Numbered from the stretch's first letter, positions 1 to 8,644 are shown. The stretch is 49,398 nucleotides of DNA from Clostridiales bacterium (GCA_022508325.1 JAFLVL010000004.1:1-49398); one strand, 5' to 3'. Translations and numbers: made by a program. The notes: generated by a model not told the origin, from the letters alone.

Positions 1-49
1 GACCTTCGGGTTATGAGCCCGATGAGCTACCAGACTGCTCTACCCCGCG
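1..49 (-). tRNA. initiator tRNA-fMet(CAU), 3' end outside window
   Basis: The reverse strand begins CGCGGGGTAGAGCAG, has the D-arm TCTGGTAGCTCATC and the anticodon stem-loop GGGCTCATAACCC with anticodon CAT. The GC pairs next to the anticodon loop and the 5' C are marks of initiator tRNA. The T arm and acceptor 3' strand lie beyond the window edge, so the gene is partial here. Confidence 0.93.
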
Positions 50-66
50 ATATTTAATGCTTGCTT

Positions 67-95
67 ATAATACAGCATTTCGCTAGACTTGTCAA
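67..95 (-). promoter_or_regulatory. promoter of the initiator tRNA
   Basis: On the reverse strand TTGACA (95-90) and TATTAT (72-67) are separated by 17 bases, a near-perfect sigma-A promoter whose predicted start lies about 10 bases before the tRNA. Confidence 0.8.
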
Positions 96-212
96 GGATT
101 TTGCGTTAATTGTAGCAAAAAGACAAAATTTACTGTTTTACGGCAAAATTCTGTCCCACACGAACTGGCGTCCGCTGGGAATGGAGAACACAATTTCGCG
201 GAACATATTTAG

Positions 213-241
213 TTGCATTTCTACGCTACACATATTATAAT
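213..241 (+). promoter_or_regulatory. promoter of the 284-943 membrane protein gene
   Basis: TTGCAT (213-218) and TATAAT (236-241) with a 17-base spacer. The leader of about 35 bases ends with an AGGAGA ribosome site just before the ATG at 284. Confidence 0.7.
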
Positions 242-283
242 GTATATCATAACTTTAGATTAAGTAAGTTTTAGGAGAAAGAA

Positions 284-943
284 ATGAAAGACGAGCCTAG
301 AGAACCGTTGAGTGTTGTCGCTGCGATAATAGTTACCATTGTATACGTTGCGGCTGCCGCGCTCTGCGTTTTGTGTTTAACGACGAATATAATCGCCGAG
401 CAGTTAGGCAACCTAATAACATCATTAGACGAAGCTTCTTTGCAGGCGCTTGTGAGACTTTACGGATATATGCTACTTGCGCTAATGCCGTCGGCTATCA
501 TATTTGTAGCCAACAAGGTGCCCTTTGAAATGACAACATTCACAAGAGTTTTGCTTTGGATTGTCGGCGTGCTCGGCATGGCAGGTCTAATCTGGTTGTT
601 CTTTAATATCTCCGCTCAACCCGAATATGCGGAACTGTTAGGCGACACATCTCACGACCTATACGGAATATTGTGGCTGCGCGTCTCCGCAATCGGTGCC
701 GCTTTGGGCGTAATTTCAATAAACGTAATGTCTAATTTTACCCCGAATTTCAATCCTAGCCATTGGTTGGGAAACTTTTGTGATGTGGTGTGGGAGTTCG
801 CGCAAGGACAAATCAGCTTTATTCTTTTTACACTTCTGATTTTTGTAACATTACCCTGGGCATTTTTGATACTGCCTATCGCAGGCATATACATTTTCGT
901 TCTGCTTACCACGTTGTATGCCTTGTGCGACTCGGGTGACTAA
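284..943 (+). CDS. polytopic membrane protein of unknown function
   Basis: The 219-residue product has a short charged N-terminus and about five or six hydrophobic segments (roughly residues 11-32, 61-77, 88-107, 128-148 and 178-213, the last long enough for two helices), so it is an integral membrane protein. I recognise no catalytic or transport motif and no family. It has its own promoter, a good AGGAGA ribosome site 6-7 bases before the ATG, and its own terminator directly after the stop, so it is a single-gene unit. It is divergent from the initiator tRNA. Function is not assigned. Confidence 0.8.
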   Translation: MKDEPREPLSVVAAIIVTIVYVAAAALCVLCLTTNIIAEQLGNLITSLDEASLQALVRLYGYMLLALMPSAIIFVANKVPFEMTTFTRVLLWIVGVLGMAGLIWLFFNISAQPEYAELLGDTSHDLYGILWLRVSAIGAALGVISINVMSNFTPNFNPSHWLGNFCDVVWEFAQGQISFILFTLLIFVTLPWAFLILPIAGIYIFVLLTTLYALCDSGD

Positions 944-947
944 AACT

Positions 948-984
948 AAAAAAGCGAGTACTCAAAAAGTACTCGCTTTTTTCT
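948..984 (+). terminator. intrinsic terminator
   Basis: Perfect stem AAAAAAGCGAGTAC / GTACTCGCTTTTTT with a 7-base loop, four bases after the stop of the membrane protein gene, ending in a T run. Confidence 0.9.
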
Positions 985-1126
985 TGCTCATTATTTTATA
1001 TTGATAGACCCTTGGCAAAACCTATAAGCTGTTTTTTATCTACCGCCGACATTCTCTTATACAAATTAAGTAGTTCTTCCTCATCCGAAGAAAGCGTACA
1101 GGAAGGTTGTCAAAGGAGAAAACATT

Positions 1127-1409
1127 ATGAAAGAAGAGAACAAAAAATGCTGGAGTTGTGGAAACTTTACCGCGTATTACACAAAAGGATTCTGCTGCCT
1201 TTTTAAAACCGACAATAGATTCTGCAGTAAGCAAAAGAAGGTTGTGGAAAAAAAGCGATAAATGTGAAAATTGGCATTGTTGTTCTATACCGAGAAGAAG
1301 ACGCGCCTATATTGCCGTCCATTCAATTCCCAAAATTTACCAGAAGATCGCCATCGTTGAAGAAATTTTGCATGAGGACGAAATAATAGCAAAACTACGA
1401 AACGAATAA
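1127..1409 (+). pseudogene. small Cys-rich (zinc-finger-like) protein, reading frame disrupted
   Basis: A strong AAAGGAG site precedes ATG 1127. The open frame reads Cys-Trp-Ser-Cys-Gly at residues 8-12, then Tyr-Tyr-Thr-Lys-Gly, then Cys at 33, and stops at 1261 after 44 residues. Another frame, one base on, continues at once with KSDKCENW and runs to 1409, ending EDEIIAKLRNE. Joining them at the run of seven A (1248-1254) gives one protein of about 93 residues that fits a small Clostridia family I recall: CWxC, YYTKG, a third Cys, then CExW and a charged C-terminal helix. A one-base insertion in the A run explains the break. Alternatives are a sequencing error or frameshifting; going from the first frame to the second needs a +1 shift, not the usual -1 slip. 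Confidence 0.65.
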
Positions 1410-1430
1410 ATCCAACGTCACCAACTTCCA

Positions 1431-1466
1431 AAAGCCTCAACTGACAGTTCGGTTGAGGTTTTTTTT
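1431..1466 (+). terminator. intrinsic terminator
   Basis: Stem CCTCAAC / GTTGAGG (1435-1441 and 1452-1458) followed by eight T. It closes the small Cys-rich gene. Confidence 0.85.
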
Positions 1467-1509
1467 CGTGCAGCATTGAGAATTTCGTCGCTAAATGGCG
1501 CATTTTGTC

Positions 1510-1538
1510 TTGCTTTTAGGCGTAAAAAATTGTATAAT
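1510..1538 (+). promoter_or_regulatory. promoter of the oxidoreductase pair
   Basis: TTGCTT (1510-1515), 17 bases, TATAAT (1533-1538), about 35 bases before the ATG at 1573, which has an AAGGAAG ribosome site. Confidence 0.75.
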
Positions 1539-1572
1539 ATTTTTTCATGAATTATATAAAGGAAGATAACAA

Positions 1573-3108
1573 ATGAAAATTGCACTGACAGGCGCAACCG
1601 GTAATATGGGTGTTCAAGCTGTACGCGAGCTTATAAAGCTGCCGGACACAGAGCTGAGAATGCTCGTATTCAAGGGCGAAAAGCGCATCCGCGAAATAAA
1701 AAGAATTTGCAAAATTGACAGAAACCGTATTGAATTCGTATACGGCGGACTAAACGACGCAGAGGCAGTAGCCCGACTTGTTCAGGACGTGGACTACGTT
1801 GTCAATATGGCGGCAGTCATCCCGCCCCACAGCGACCAACACCCCGAACGTGCCATTGACTGCAATGAACGCGGCGTTGATACGCTGGTGTCGGCAATCG
1901 AGGCTCTTTCTCCGCAACCCAAGCTCATACATATATCTACAGTTGCACTCTACGGCAACCGCAACGAAAAGCACCTCTGGGGACGCGTGGGAGACCCATT
2001 GCTTATCAGTCCATTCGATATTTACTCCCTCACAAAATTGCGCGGCGAATTCCGCGTGTTGGAGAGCGAGATTCAATTCAAGACGGTACTGCGCCAAACG
2101 GCAATACTGCACAGCCACATGCTCAGCGACAACATGAGCGACGGACTCATGTTCCACACCTGTTTCAACGCACCGCTGGAGTGGGTCACAGCCGAAGATT
2201 CGGGTCTGCTCATCGCCAACATTATTAAACGCGACGCTGTAGATACAGGCGAGCTTCAAGAGACCTTTTGGAACAAGTGCTTCAACATTGGCGGAGGTCT
2301 CGTCAACTGCGTGACAGGCTACGAAGTGCTAAACGACGGATTTGAGATTATAGGCGGCACGGTAAAGGACTTCTTTGACCCCGATTTCAACGCGACGCGC
2401 AATTTCCACGGTGTATGGTTTGCCGACAGCAACGCGCTGAACGACCTATTCCACTACCAACGCCAAAGCACGGCAGACTTTTGGGCGCAATTCAAGCGTG
2501 AGCACGGCATATTGAAAGCGGGCAAAATCGTACCCAAAAAATGGTTGAAAAAGCTGGCTATAGAACGGTTATTCAAGAATAAGAATTCCGTTAGGTACTG
2601 GTACGACCACGCAGACGAGGCAAAATTGATTGCTTATTTCGGCGGCAAGCCGCAATACGAGGCGATTGGCAAGGATTGGTCGAAATTCACACTGCTACGC
2701 GAAAGCGCAGATTATAATACACTGTTAAACCGCGAAACCGCGCCGCTTGCAGACATTGGATACGACCCGACAAGACGCGTAACGCTTCAAGACCTGGCTA
2801 TTCTCGCGCAAAAGCACGGCGGAAAACTGCTGTCTATGCACGGCGGAGTAAACACCCGCTTGGAATGGGAAAACAGTGACGGAGTTCGTTTCACCGCAAA
2901 GGGCTACACCGTCATGTGCGGACATTGGATTAATCCCTGCTACGGCAAAAAGTACTATCCCGACTACCCCGAATACAGTTGGGACTTCGACCGCCTTGCA
3001 AAAAAGGACGCGCTTATCGGTCAGGTTTGGTACGACAGCCACGACCCGAACGAGGACAATTTCTATTATTACGGGGACAATTTCGAAGCTAAATACAGGA
3101 AAATATAA
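1573..3108 (+). CDS. NAD-dependent epimerase/dehydratase-like protein with extra C-terminal domain
   Basis: The N-terminal part is an extended short-chain dehydrogenase: the nucleotide-binding motif TGATGNMG lies at residues 7-14, an NMAAV segment near 80 matches the family's NAA(V) motif, and YSLTK near residue 155 is the catalytic YxxxK. The protein is 511 residues, against about 300-350 for a plain family member. The last 150-200 residues are rich in Trp and Tyr and form an additional domain that I do not recognise. Its TAA overlaps the ATG of the flavodoxin/ferredoxin gene, so the two are translationally coupled and probably act on one redox substrate. The substrate cannot be told from sequence. 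Confidence 0.85.
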   Translation: MKIALTGATGNMGVQAVRELIKLPDTELRMLVFKGEKRIREIKRICKIDRNRIEFVYGGLNDAEAVARLVQDVDYVVNMAAVIPPHSDQHPERAIDCNERGVDTLVSAIEALSPQPKLIHISTVALYGNRNEKHLWGRVGDPLLISPFDIYSLTKLRGEFRVLESEIQFKTVLRQTAILHSHMLSDNMSDGLMFHTCFNAPLEWVTAEDSGLLIANIIKRDAVDTGELQETFWNKCFNIGGGLVNCVTGYEVLNDGFEIIGGTVKDFFDPDFNATRNFHGVWFADSNALNDLFHYQRQSTADFWAQFKREHGILKAGKIVPKKWLKKLAIERLFKNKNSVRYWYDHADEAKLIAYFGGKPQYEAIGKDWSKFTLLRESADYNTLLNRETAPLADIGYDPTRRVTLQDLAILAQKHGGKLLSMHGGVNTRLEWENSDGVRFTAKGYTVMCGHWINPCYGKKYYPDYPEYSWDFDRLAKKDALIGQVWYDSHDPNEDNFYYYGDNFEAKYRKI

Positions 3109-3992
3109 TGAAAGTTGTAATATGTTACTTTTCGGGTACCGGCAATACGGCTAAAATTGTGGAAAAGTACCGCGAACAGTTGACACAGCATTGTGATACG
3201 GTAGAGACATACGCCATGGAAAAGCTGTTGTGTGACGGCATACCCGAAGAATTTCTAAATAATCTAAACGACGCCGATTTACTTGGAATAGGCTACCCTA
3301 TACATGCCTTCAACGCGCCGTCGATAGTGCTCAAATTTGTAAAGAGTCTGCCGAAAGCAACTGAAAAAAAGCGCGCGTTCATATTCAGCGCGTCGGGCGA
3401 ACCGTTGAAGTTAAACAATATCAGCTCACTCAAAACGTGTAAGCTACTCAAACGCCGCAATTACACTGTGACTAATGAATACCGTTACGTAATGCCCTAC
3501 AACATTATGTTCCGTCACAGCGACACGATGGCGTTCCGCATGTGGGACGCGGCGCAAAAAATGATACCGTTGGACGTTGCCGAAATAGTTGACGGCAGGG
3601 AAAAGCGCTTAAAACGCGTATTTTGCGGTAGCTTTATCGCGTGGGCTATGCGTTGCGAGCATTGGGGCGGACGGCTAAACGGACGAATGTATAAGGTGGA
3701 CGAAAAATGCGCGCAATGTCAAAAATGCGTAAACGTCTGCCCAACCAAAAACGTTACGTTAAAGGACGGAAAGATAAAATTCGGCAAAAACTGCCTAATG
3801 TGTCAGCGTTGTATTCAGCTCTGCCCGAAAGACGCAATCAAGATGGGCTTGTTCAACAAGTGGAAGGTCAACGGCGTATACAGCTTCACAGAGCCAACCG
3901 AGGCGCAAGAACAGAAATACAACAAAATGTTGACGAAATCGTACAAAAAATATTTTGAAGAATGCAATAACCGCATAGAAAAAGACGCATAA
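3108..3992 (+). CDS. EFR1-type flavodoxin/4Fe-4S ferredoxin protein
   Basis: The N-terminus reads CYFSGTGNTAK, the FMN phosphate-binding loop of a flavodoxin domain, and an IGYPIHAF segment follows near residue 63. The C-terminal third carries two ferredoxin motifs, CAQCQKCVNVCP and CLMCQRCIQLCP, each able to hold a 4Fe-4S cluster. This order and the 294-residue length match the EFR1 family. It should move electrons between FMN and the clusters in the cytoplasm. The ATG shares its A with the upstream stop, so it depends on coupling to the epimerase-like gene. The terminator hairpin begins inside its last codons. Confidence 0.9.
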   Translation: MKVVICYFSGTGNTAKIVEKYREQLTQHCDTVETYAMEKLLCDGIPEEFLNNLNDADLLGIGYPIHAFNAPSIVLKFVKSLPKATEKKRAFIFSASGEPLKLNNISSLKTCKLLKRRNYTVTNEYRYVMPYNIMFRHSDTMAFRMWDAAQKMIPLDVAEIVDGREKRLKRVFCGSFIAWAMRCEHWGGRLNGRMYKVDEKCAQCQKCVNVCPTKNVTLKDGKIKFGKNCLMCQRCIQLCPKDAIKMGLFNKWKVNGVYSFTEPTEAQEQKYNKMLTKSYKKYFEECNNRIEKDA

Positions 3993-4010
3993 ATGCGTCT
4001 TTTTTATTGT
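3979..4010. terminator. bidirectional terminator between convergent genes
   Basis: Stem AAAAAGACGCA (3979-3989) and TGCGTCTTTTT (3994-4004) around a 4-base loop. It serves the rightward EFR1 gene and the leftward tadA gene and overlaps both coding ends. Confidence 0.85.
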
Positions 4011-4450
4011 CTTTTAGATTTGAAATAATTTGTCAGTAGTTCGGAACACTCGGTTTCGAGGACGCCGCCGTGGAGGGTCAGCTCGTGGTTTAATGTGCGC
4101 CCAATCATCTCGGAAAGTGCGACACAGCCTTTGCCACTCAGGTCGAATGCGCCGAAATAGACGTTACTGATTCTCGCGTTGTAGCACGCGCCAAGACACA
4201 TTACGCATGGCTCCAATGTCACGTAGAGGTCGCAACCGGAAAGACGCCAGTCTCCGAGTTTCCTGCAGGCGCGCTCTATCGCCACGAGTTCGGCGTGTTC
4301 GACGGCGTTACGCGACGCGTTTCTCGTGTTGTGCGCGCGGGAAATAATCTCGCCGTTTCTCACCACCACGCAGCCGATAGGTACTTCGTCATTTTTGTAG
4401 GAAATTTGCGCTTGCTTCAACGCAAGTCTCATATAGTGTTCGTGTATCAT
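4004..4450 (-). CDS. tadA: tRNA-specific adenosine deaminase TadA
   Basis: It converts A34 to inosine in tRNA-Arg(ACG). The zinc site is plain: H52-A-E54 with Glu as proton shuttle, and P81-C82-V-M-C85. The length of 148 residues is normal for TadA. The ATG overlaps the stop of the GH2 gene by four bases (ATGA) and has no clear ribosome site of its own, so translation is probably coupled. It is the last gene of the uvrC-dut-GH2-tadA run. Free nucleoside or cytosine deaminases share the fold, but the HAE/PCxxC spacing and the length favour TadA. Confidence 0.93.
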   Translation of the reverse strand: MIHEHYMRLALKQAQISYKNDEVPIGCVVVRNGEIISRAHNTRNASRNAVEHAELVAIERACRKLGDWRLSGCDLYVTLEPCVMCLGACYNARISNVYFGAFDLSGKGCVALSEMIGRTLNHELTLHGGVLETECSELLTNYFKSKRQ

Positions 4451-6183
4451 AATTTAATCTTGCTGTTTATTACGCGCATCATCTCAGCATCAACTTTGAG
4501 TACTCTACGGTCATAAGTCAACAAACCGTTAACCTCGTCCTCGACGTCACTCACCTGCGTATATACCGCGGCAGACAGTCCTTTGTCTATCTGCGCGATT
4601 ACGTCCCGCTCGTACAGCTCCTTGACACCTTGGTTGAAATCGTTGAGCGTCTCAAACTTCTTGTAGCTATACGTTGCCTCGGGGTTGAAGCTGTGCTCCC
4701 CGTCCTTGAAGCTGTAACCGCCGAATTCCGTCAGGCATACCGCCCTAAGTGTGCCCTTGGGTAGCTTCACCTTTTTGAAATAAACGTGTAGACTCTTGAT
4801 GTCTCCACCGCCTTGATCATGCCAACCGCTGGCTTGGTCAATTACGCGCGTTTTGTCGAGTGTACGCGTGTAGTCGGTCATTTTGTTGGCGTCAAACTGT
4901 CCCCAACCCTCGTTAAATATAACCCATGTAGCGATACTTACGCAGTTGTAGAGCTGGGCAATCATTTCGGTGTATTCGCGAACGAACATTTCCCTGCCAT
5001 CCTTATTGGTGCGAGAAAATCTGACATATTGGTTGTCTTTGATTTTGTTCACGCCGATAAATGGCAGATAGAGCGTTGTGAATTTGTTTTGACGGCTGCC
5101 ACCGCTGGGCATATCCTGCCAAACGAGCATACCGAGTCTGTCACAATGGTAGTACCAACGCATAGGCTCTACCTTGATATGCTTGCGTAGCATATTGAAG
5201 CCTAGCTCCTTCATAGTCTTGATGTCGTAGACCATCGCCTCGTCGCTCGGCGGGGTATACAGACCGTCGCTGTAATAGCCTTGGTCGAGCAAACCGTTGT
5301 GAAAATACGGTTTATTGTTGAGCATAAGACGACGGAAACCGCCGACCGTGTCAACGCTGAATTTACGCATACCGAAATAGCTCTCCACTTGGTCACGGCG
5401 AGAAATGAGCTTCAAACCGTACAAATGGGGATTTTCCGGCGACCAAAGAGTGAATTTGCCGTCGGGAAAACGTAGCGTCACTGACCCTACGCCGTCCGAC
5501 TTGACAATCTCTTCGCCACCGTCGGTCACAATCACCGTGAACGGCTCGTCGAATGTACAGTCTGCCTCCACCGTCACCGTTGCGTCGTCGATATTGGGCG
5601 TCACGCGAATACTCTTGATATATTGCGCGGGCACACTTTCAAGCCATACCGTCTGCCAAATACCGCTTTGTGGCGTATACCACATTCCGCCGCGACGCGT
5701 GGACTGTTTGCCCGCCGTATAGTAGCTTGTGTCCGTTAAATCGCGCACTTTCACCACCAATTCGTTGTCCTTTTCGAGGAGCGCAGGGGTAATATCCACG
5801 GAAAAAGCGTTATAGCCGCCCTCGTGGTGACATAAATGCTGTCCATTCACAAAAACGTCGCAAATGCTGTCTACTGCGCCGAAATTGAGCAATACTAAAT
5901 CCTTTACAAAACCCTTTTGCACAGTGAAAAACTTGCGATAAAACAAAAATTCCTTGGGTTTTAGCTGTCGATTTACGCCTGAAAGCGGACTTTCGGGAGA
6001 AAATGGCACCAAAATTTTGCCATCGTAATTAGTCGGCAAGTCGCCCTTCTTGGTTATTGCGTAATCCCAAAGTCCGTTGAGATTAACGTAACTTTTGCGC
6101 TCTAATTGCGGGCGCGGATACTCCTGCAAAGGTTTATCTGTAAGTTTTTCGCCCCATACGGTTGGCAAATCGCGCAATGTCAT
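4447..6183 (-). CDS. glycoside hydrolase family 2 protein (beta-galactosidase/glucuronidase-like)
   Basis: A 578-residue GH2 enzyme: an N-terminal sugar-binding jelly roll (around LNGLWDY), an Ig-like middle domain, and a TIM barrel. The acid/base is the Glu in FNEGWGQ and the likely nucleophile the Glu in LTEFGG. NMLRKHIKVEP and WQDMPSGG are also typical. No signal peptide is seen, so it acts in the cytoplasm on small beta-glycosides; the sugar is not predictable. GTG 6186 and ATG 6183 are both possible starts. I chose ATG because the GGAG site is then seven bases away. That ATG overlaps the dut stop by one base (TGATG). Its place between a dUTPase and a tRNA deaminase has no obvious functional logic. 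Confidence 0.9.
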   Translation of the reverse strand: MTLRDLPTVWGEKLTDKPLQEYPRPQLERKSYVNLNGLWDYAITKKGDLPTNYDGKILVPFSPESPLSGVNRQLKPKEFLFYRKFFTVQKGFVKDLVLLNFGAVDSICDVFVNGQHLCHHEGGYNAFSVDITPALLEKDNELVVKVRDLTDTSYYTAGKQSTRRGGMWYTPQSGIWQTVWLESVPAQYIKSIRVTPNIDDATVTVEADCTFDEPFTVIVTDGGEEIVKSDGVGSVTLRFPDGKFTLWSPENPHLYGLKLISRRDQVESYFGMRKFSVDTVGGFRRLMLNNKPYFHNGLLDQGYYSDGLYTPPSDEAMVYDIKTMKELGFNMLRKHIKVEPMRWYYHCDRLGMLVWQDMPSGGSRQNKFTTLYLPFIGVNKIKDNQYVRFSRTNKDGREMFVREYTEMIAQLYNCVSIATWVIFNEGWGQFDANKMTDYTRTLDKTRVIDQASGWHDQGGGDIKSLHVYFKKVKLPKGTLRAVCLTEFGGYSFKDGEHSFNPEATYSYKKFETLNDFNQGVKELYERDVIAQIDKGLSAAVYTQVSDVEDEVNGLLTYDRRVLKVDAEMMRVINSKIKL

Positions 6184-6665
6184 CACTTTTCTCCTTTCGA
6201 CGTTGAACCCAGTCCGCCGTTGCGTGTTTCAGTCGTGTCGTCGTCCTCCGTCAAGAGATACTGCACGAATATGCCCTGCGCAAAGGCAGAGCCTTGCTCG
6301 ATTTCTAACAGCTTGTCGCTCTCGTTGGTCATGCGAATGAAAATATGTCCTTCGTTGTCGCTGTCACTGTAATCGGCGTCGATTATGCCTACGGTATTGT
6401 TCAGACGCAATTTATATTTGAAGCCGAGACCGCTCCTTGGAAAAATCATCAGACACCAGCTATCGGGCATAAGCGCGCGAATGCCTGTCGCTACCGTCAC
6501 CGTTTGATTGGGTGCGACAGTAAGCTTTGTCGGCGCGAAGAAGTCGTAGCCCGCGCTTTTTGCCGTAGCGCGACGGGGCAGCTTGATTGCGTCGTATATT
6601 TCGCGCGAACCGTTTTCACTAAACGTAACGAAACTTACTTTTTCAAATTTTGCAGATTTTCTCAT
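6183..6665 (-). CDS. dut: dUTP diphosphatase (trimeric dUTPase family)
   Basis: It hydrolyses dUTP to dUMP and pyrophosphate, which keeps uracil out of DNA. All five motifs are seen: I SAGYDFFA (37-44), II PRSGLGFK (77-84), III VGIIDADY (92-99), IV in GSAFAQGIFVQY, and the Gly-rich V RNGGLGSTSKG (148-158). Motif III is followed by an acidic SDSDNEGH stretch, slightly longer than usual. An ATG lies 16 codons further upstream, but AAAGGA lies eight bases before ATG 6665, which I chose (160 residues). It follows uvrC after a 120-base gap that contains an R1 repeat, and is coupled to the GH2 gene. Confidence 0.92.
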   Translation of the reverse strand: MRKSAKFEKVSFVTFSENGSREIYDAIKLPRRATAKSAGYDFFAPTKLTVAPNQTVTVATGIRALMPDSWCLMIFPRSGLGFKYKLRLNNTVGIIDADYSDSDNEGHIFIRMTNESDKLLEIEQGSAFAQGIFVQYLLTEDDDTTETRNGGLGSTSKGEK

Positions 6666-6721
6666 GTTTTTTCCTTTGAGTATCATTTTTTTATCGGTAT
6701 TCCGATAGGGCATTTATTAAA

Positions 6722-6785
6722 GGCGAGGGCGTTCGGGTGTGGCGCATAGCGCAGCTCCAAGTCCACACACGGAATGACCGAGCCG
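6722..6785 (-). repeat. R1 repeat copy a, directly after uvrC
   Basis: On the reverse strand this reads CGGCTCGGTCATTCCGTG ... CACCCGAACGCCCTCGCC and begins at the base after the uvrC stop. It folds on itself (GGC/GCC, then GTGTGG/CCACAC around a GAGCTGCGCTATGCGC loop). Same family as the copies at 42123, 44461, 46826, 47763 and 48307. Confidence 0.8.
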
Positions 6786-8609
6786 TTATTCTTGGTGCAG
6801 GTATTGATACAACTTCTCCGCAGTTGCGCGCGTCATACCTTTGACTTCGGCTAGCTCCTCTACCGTTGCCGCCTTCAAATTTTCCATCGACTTGAACTTG
6901 CGGTGTAATTCAATGCGCCGCTTCTCGCCTATGCCTTCGACGTCCTGCAAAACAGACTTAATACTATTCTTGTTGTGTAGCTTGCGGAAATAGGTTATAG
7001 CAAAGCGGTGGCTCTCGTCGCGAATGTTGATGAGCAAATTCAACGCGTAGCTATTGCGCGGCAAGAAGGTCGGTTCGTTAGTGCCCAGCTTATATACCAA
7101 TTCTTCGCGCTTGGCAAGAGACACAAGTTGAACCTCTACGCCGCATTCTTCCATTGCCTGACGCGCGTAGTCCAGCTGTCCCAGACCACCGTCCACGACG
7201 ATGAGGTCGGGGTTCTTGCCGAACACTCCGTCGTCGGCTTTCATGCGTTCGAAACGACGTGTTAATACCTCTTTCATACTGGCAAAATCGTTTGCGCCTT
7301 CGACGGTTTTTATGCGAAAACGGCGGTATTGTGAAGCGTCCTTTTGACCGTTGGTGAACACCACCATACTCGCCACCTTATCTACGCCCTGCACATTGCT
7401 TATGTCGTAACATTCTACGCGAGTTGGCAGTTTTTTCAACCCCAGTAGTTCTTTTAACTGCAAAACCGCGCCGTGAGTCGTGTTGTATTTCTTGTCAATC
7501 GCCGTCTGACTCTTGGTCAAATATTCTACGGCATTGCGATAAGCCATGTCTACGAGTCGTTTCTTATCCTGCTTTTGCGGGCAGAAAATTTGCGTCTTTA
7601 CGCCCGTTTTTTCCTGTATCAAAGCGCACAGCTCGTCGGCATCGGGCAAAGGCATATTGACGTAAATTTCTCCGCACAGCTTGACCATATCGCAGTACTC
7701 CGCAAGAAAACTGGACAGCGTCTGCGCCTCGTCTATACCGGCGTCAGACACGGCGTTGTTGTCGGAGAAAATTACTTTGCCACCGCGAATCATAGTGTGG
7801 TTGACGACGCAATTCTTGCCGTTAGACGCCACCGCGAACATATCGTAATCGACGAATTTGTTAAGCACCACTATGCGCTGTTGAGATATTTTGTCAATCA
7901 GTTGCAAGTACCGCTTGTAGGTCAGCGCTTGCTCGTACATCATCTTCTCCGACGCCGTCATCATCTTCCGGTCGAGAACTTGTCTCACCTCGCTATCGTC
8001 GCCGCTGAGGAATGCCACGGCGCGATTGACAATTTTGCGGTATTCTTCTTTGGTTACGTTGCCAATACAGGGTGCGCAACACTTGCCTATGTGATAATTG
8101 AGACACGGGCGAAAGTTTTTGGGCAATTTATTAAAATTATTGTTGCAGGTTACCGTAGGAAAACAGCTACCGAGAATATCAAGAAAGGACTTTGCGCCGC
8201 CCTGTGTTATAGGTCCGAAATACTTGAATTTGTCCTTTTGTAGCTTGCGAGTGGAGATAAATTTGGGGTAATCCGCCGATAAATCCACCTTTATATATGG
8301 GTATTGCTTGTCGTCCTTCAACAAAATGTTATAGGGCGGGGTGTGTTTCTTGATAAGAGTATTTTCCAGACTCAGCGCGTCCGTTTCGCTTGCCGTGATG
8401 ATATAGCGAAAGTCGGCGACGTGAGTGAGCATTGCCAGCACCTTCTCCGACTTATTCGTCGAGGCGTGAAAGTACTGACGAACGCGATTTTTGAGAATTT
8501 TTGCCTTGCCAACGTACAAAATATTGCCATCGGCGTCGTACATAATATACACGCCGGGTTCGTCCGGAAGATTTTTCAATTTTGTTTGCAAATCTACGTT
8601 GGGAATCAT
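6786..8609 (-). CDS. uvrC: excinuclease ABC subunit C
   Basis: UvrC makes both incisions around a lesion held by UvrB. The 607 residues show the GIY-YIG nuclease at the N-terminus (PGVYIMYDADGNILYVGKA), a Cys-rich region (CLNYHIGKCCAPC), the UVR segment that binds UvrB near residues 205-240, the RNase H-like nuclease (CYDISNVQG, LIVVDGGLGQL) and a C-terminal helix-hairpin-helix pair. The start fits family alignments (KLKNLPDEPGVY). There is no ribosome site, and a TATAAT box ends six bases before the ATG, so the mRNA is probably leaderless. It heads the dut-GH2-tadA run. Confidence 0.97.
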   Translation of the reverse strand: MIPNVDLQTKLKNLPDEPGVYIMYDADGNILYVGKAKILKNRVRQYFHASTNKSEKVLAMLTHVADFRYIITASETDALSLENTLIKKHTPPYNILLKDDKQYPYIKVDLSADYPKFISTRKLQKDKFKYFGPITQGGAKSFLDILGSCFPTVTCNNNFNKLPKNFRPCLNYHIGKCCAPCIGNVTKEEYRKIVNRAVAFLSGDDSEVRQVLDRKMMTASEKMMYEQALTYKRYLQLIDKISQQRIVVLNKFVDYDMFAVASNGKNCVVNHTMIRGGKVIFSDNNAVSDAGIDEAQTLSSFLAEYCDMVKLCGEIYVNMPLPDADELCALIQEKTGVKTQIFCPQKQDKKRLVDMAYRNAVEYLTKSQTAIDKKYNTTHGAVLQLKELLGLKKLPTRVECYDISNVQGVDKVASMVVFTNGQKDASQYRRFRIKTVEGANDFASMKEVLTRRFERMKADDGVFGKNPDLIVVDGGLGQLDYARQAMEECGVEVQLVSLAKREELVYKLGTNEPTFLPRNSYALNLLINIRDESHRFAITYFRKLHNKNSIKSVLQDVEGIGEKRRIELHRKFKSMENLKAATVEELAEVKGMTRATAEKLYQYLHQE

Positions 8610-8615
8610 AGTTAC

Positions 8616-8624
8616 ATTATATCA
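8616..8624 (-). promoter_or_regulatory. extended -10 promoter of uvrC (leaderless)
   Basis: The reverse strand reads TGATATAATGTAACTATG: an extended -10 (TGaTATAAT), six bases, then the start codon. I see no good -35. The predicted transcript start coincides with the ATG. Confidence 0.65.
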
Positions 8625-8644
8625 TAAAACAGAGACAAAAACAC

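Noticed and set aside
7473-8243. Long forward frame opposite uvrC (256 codons) and similar frames opposite addA, addB and ftsH
   Set aside because: They are antisense shadows of well-supported genes and show no ribosome sites or protein families.
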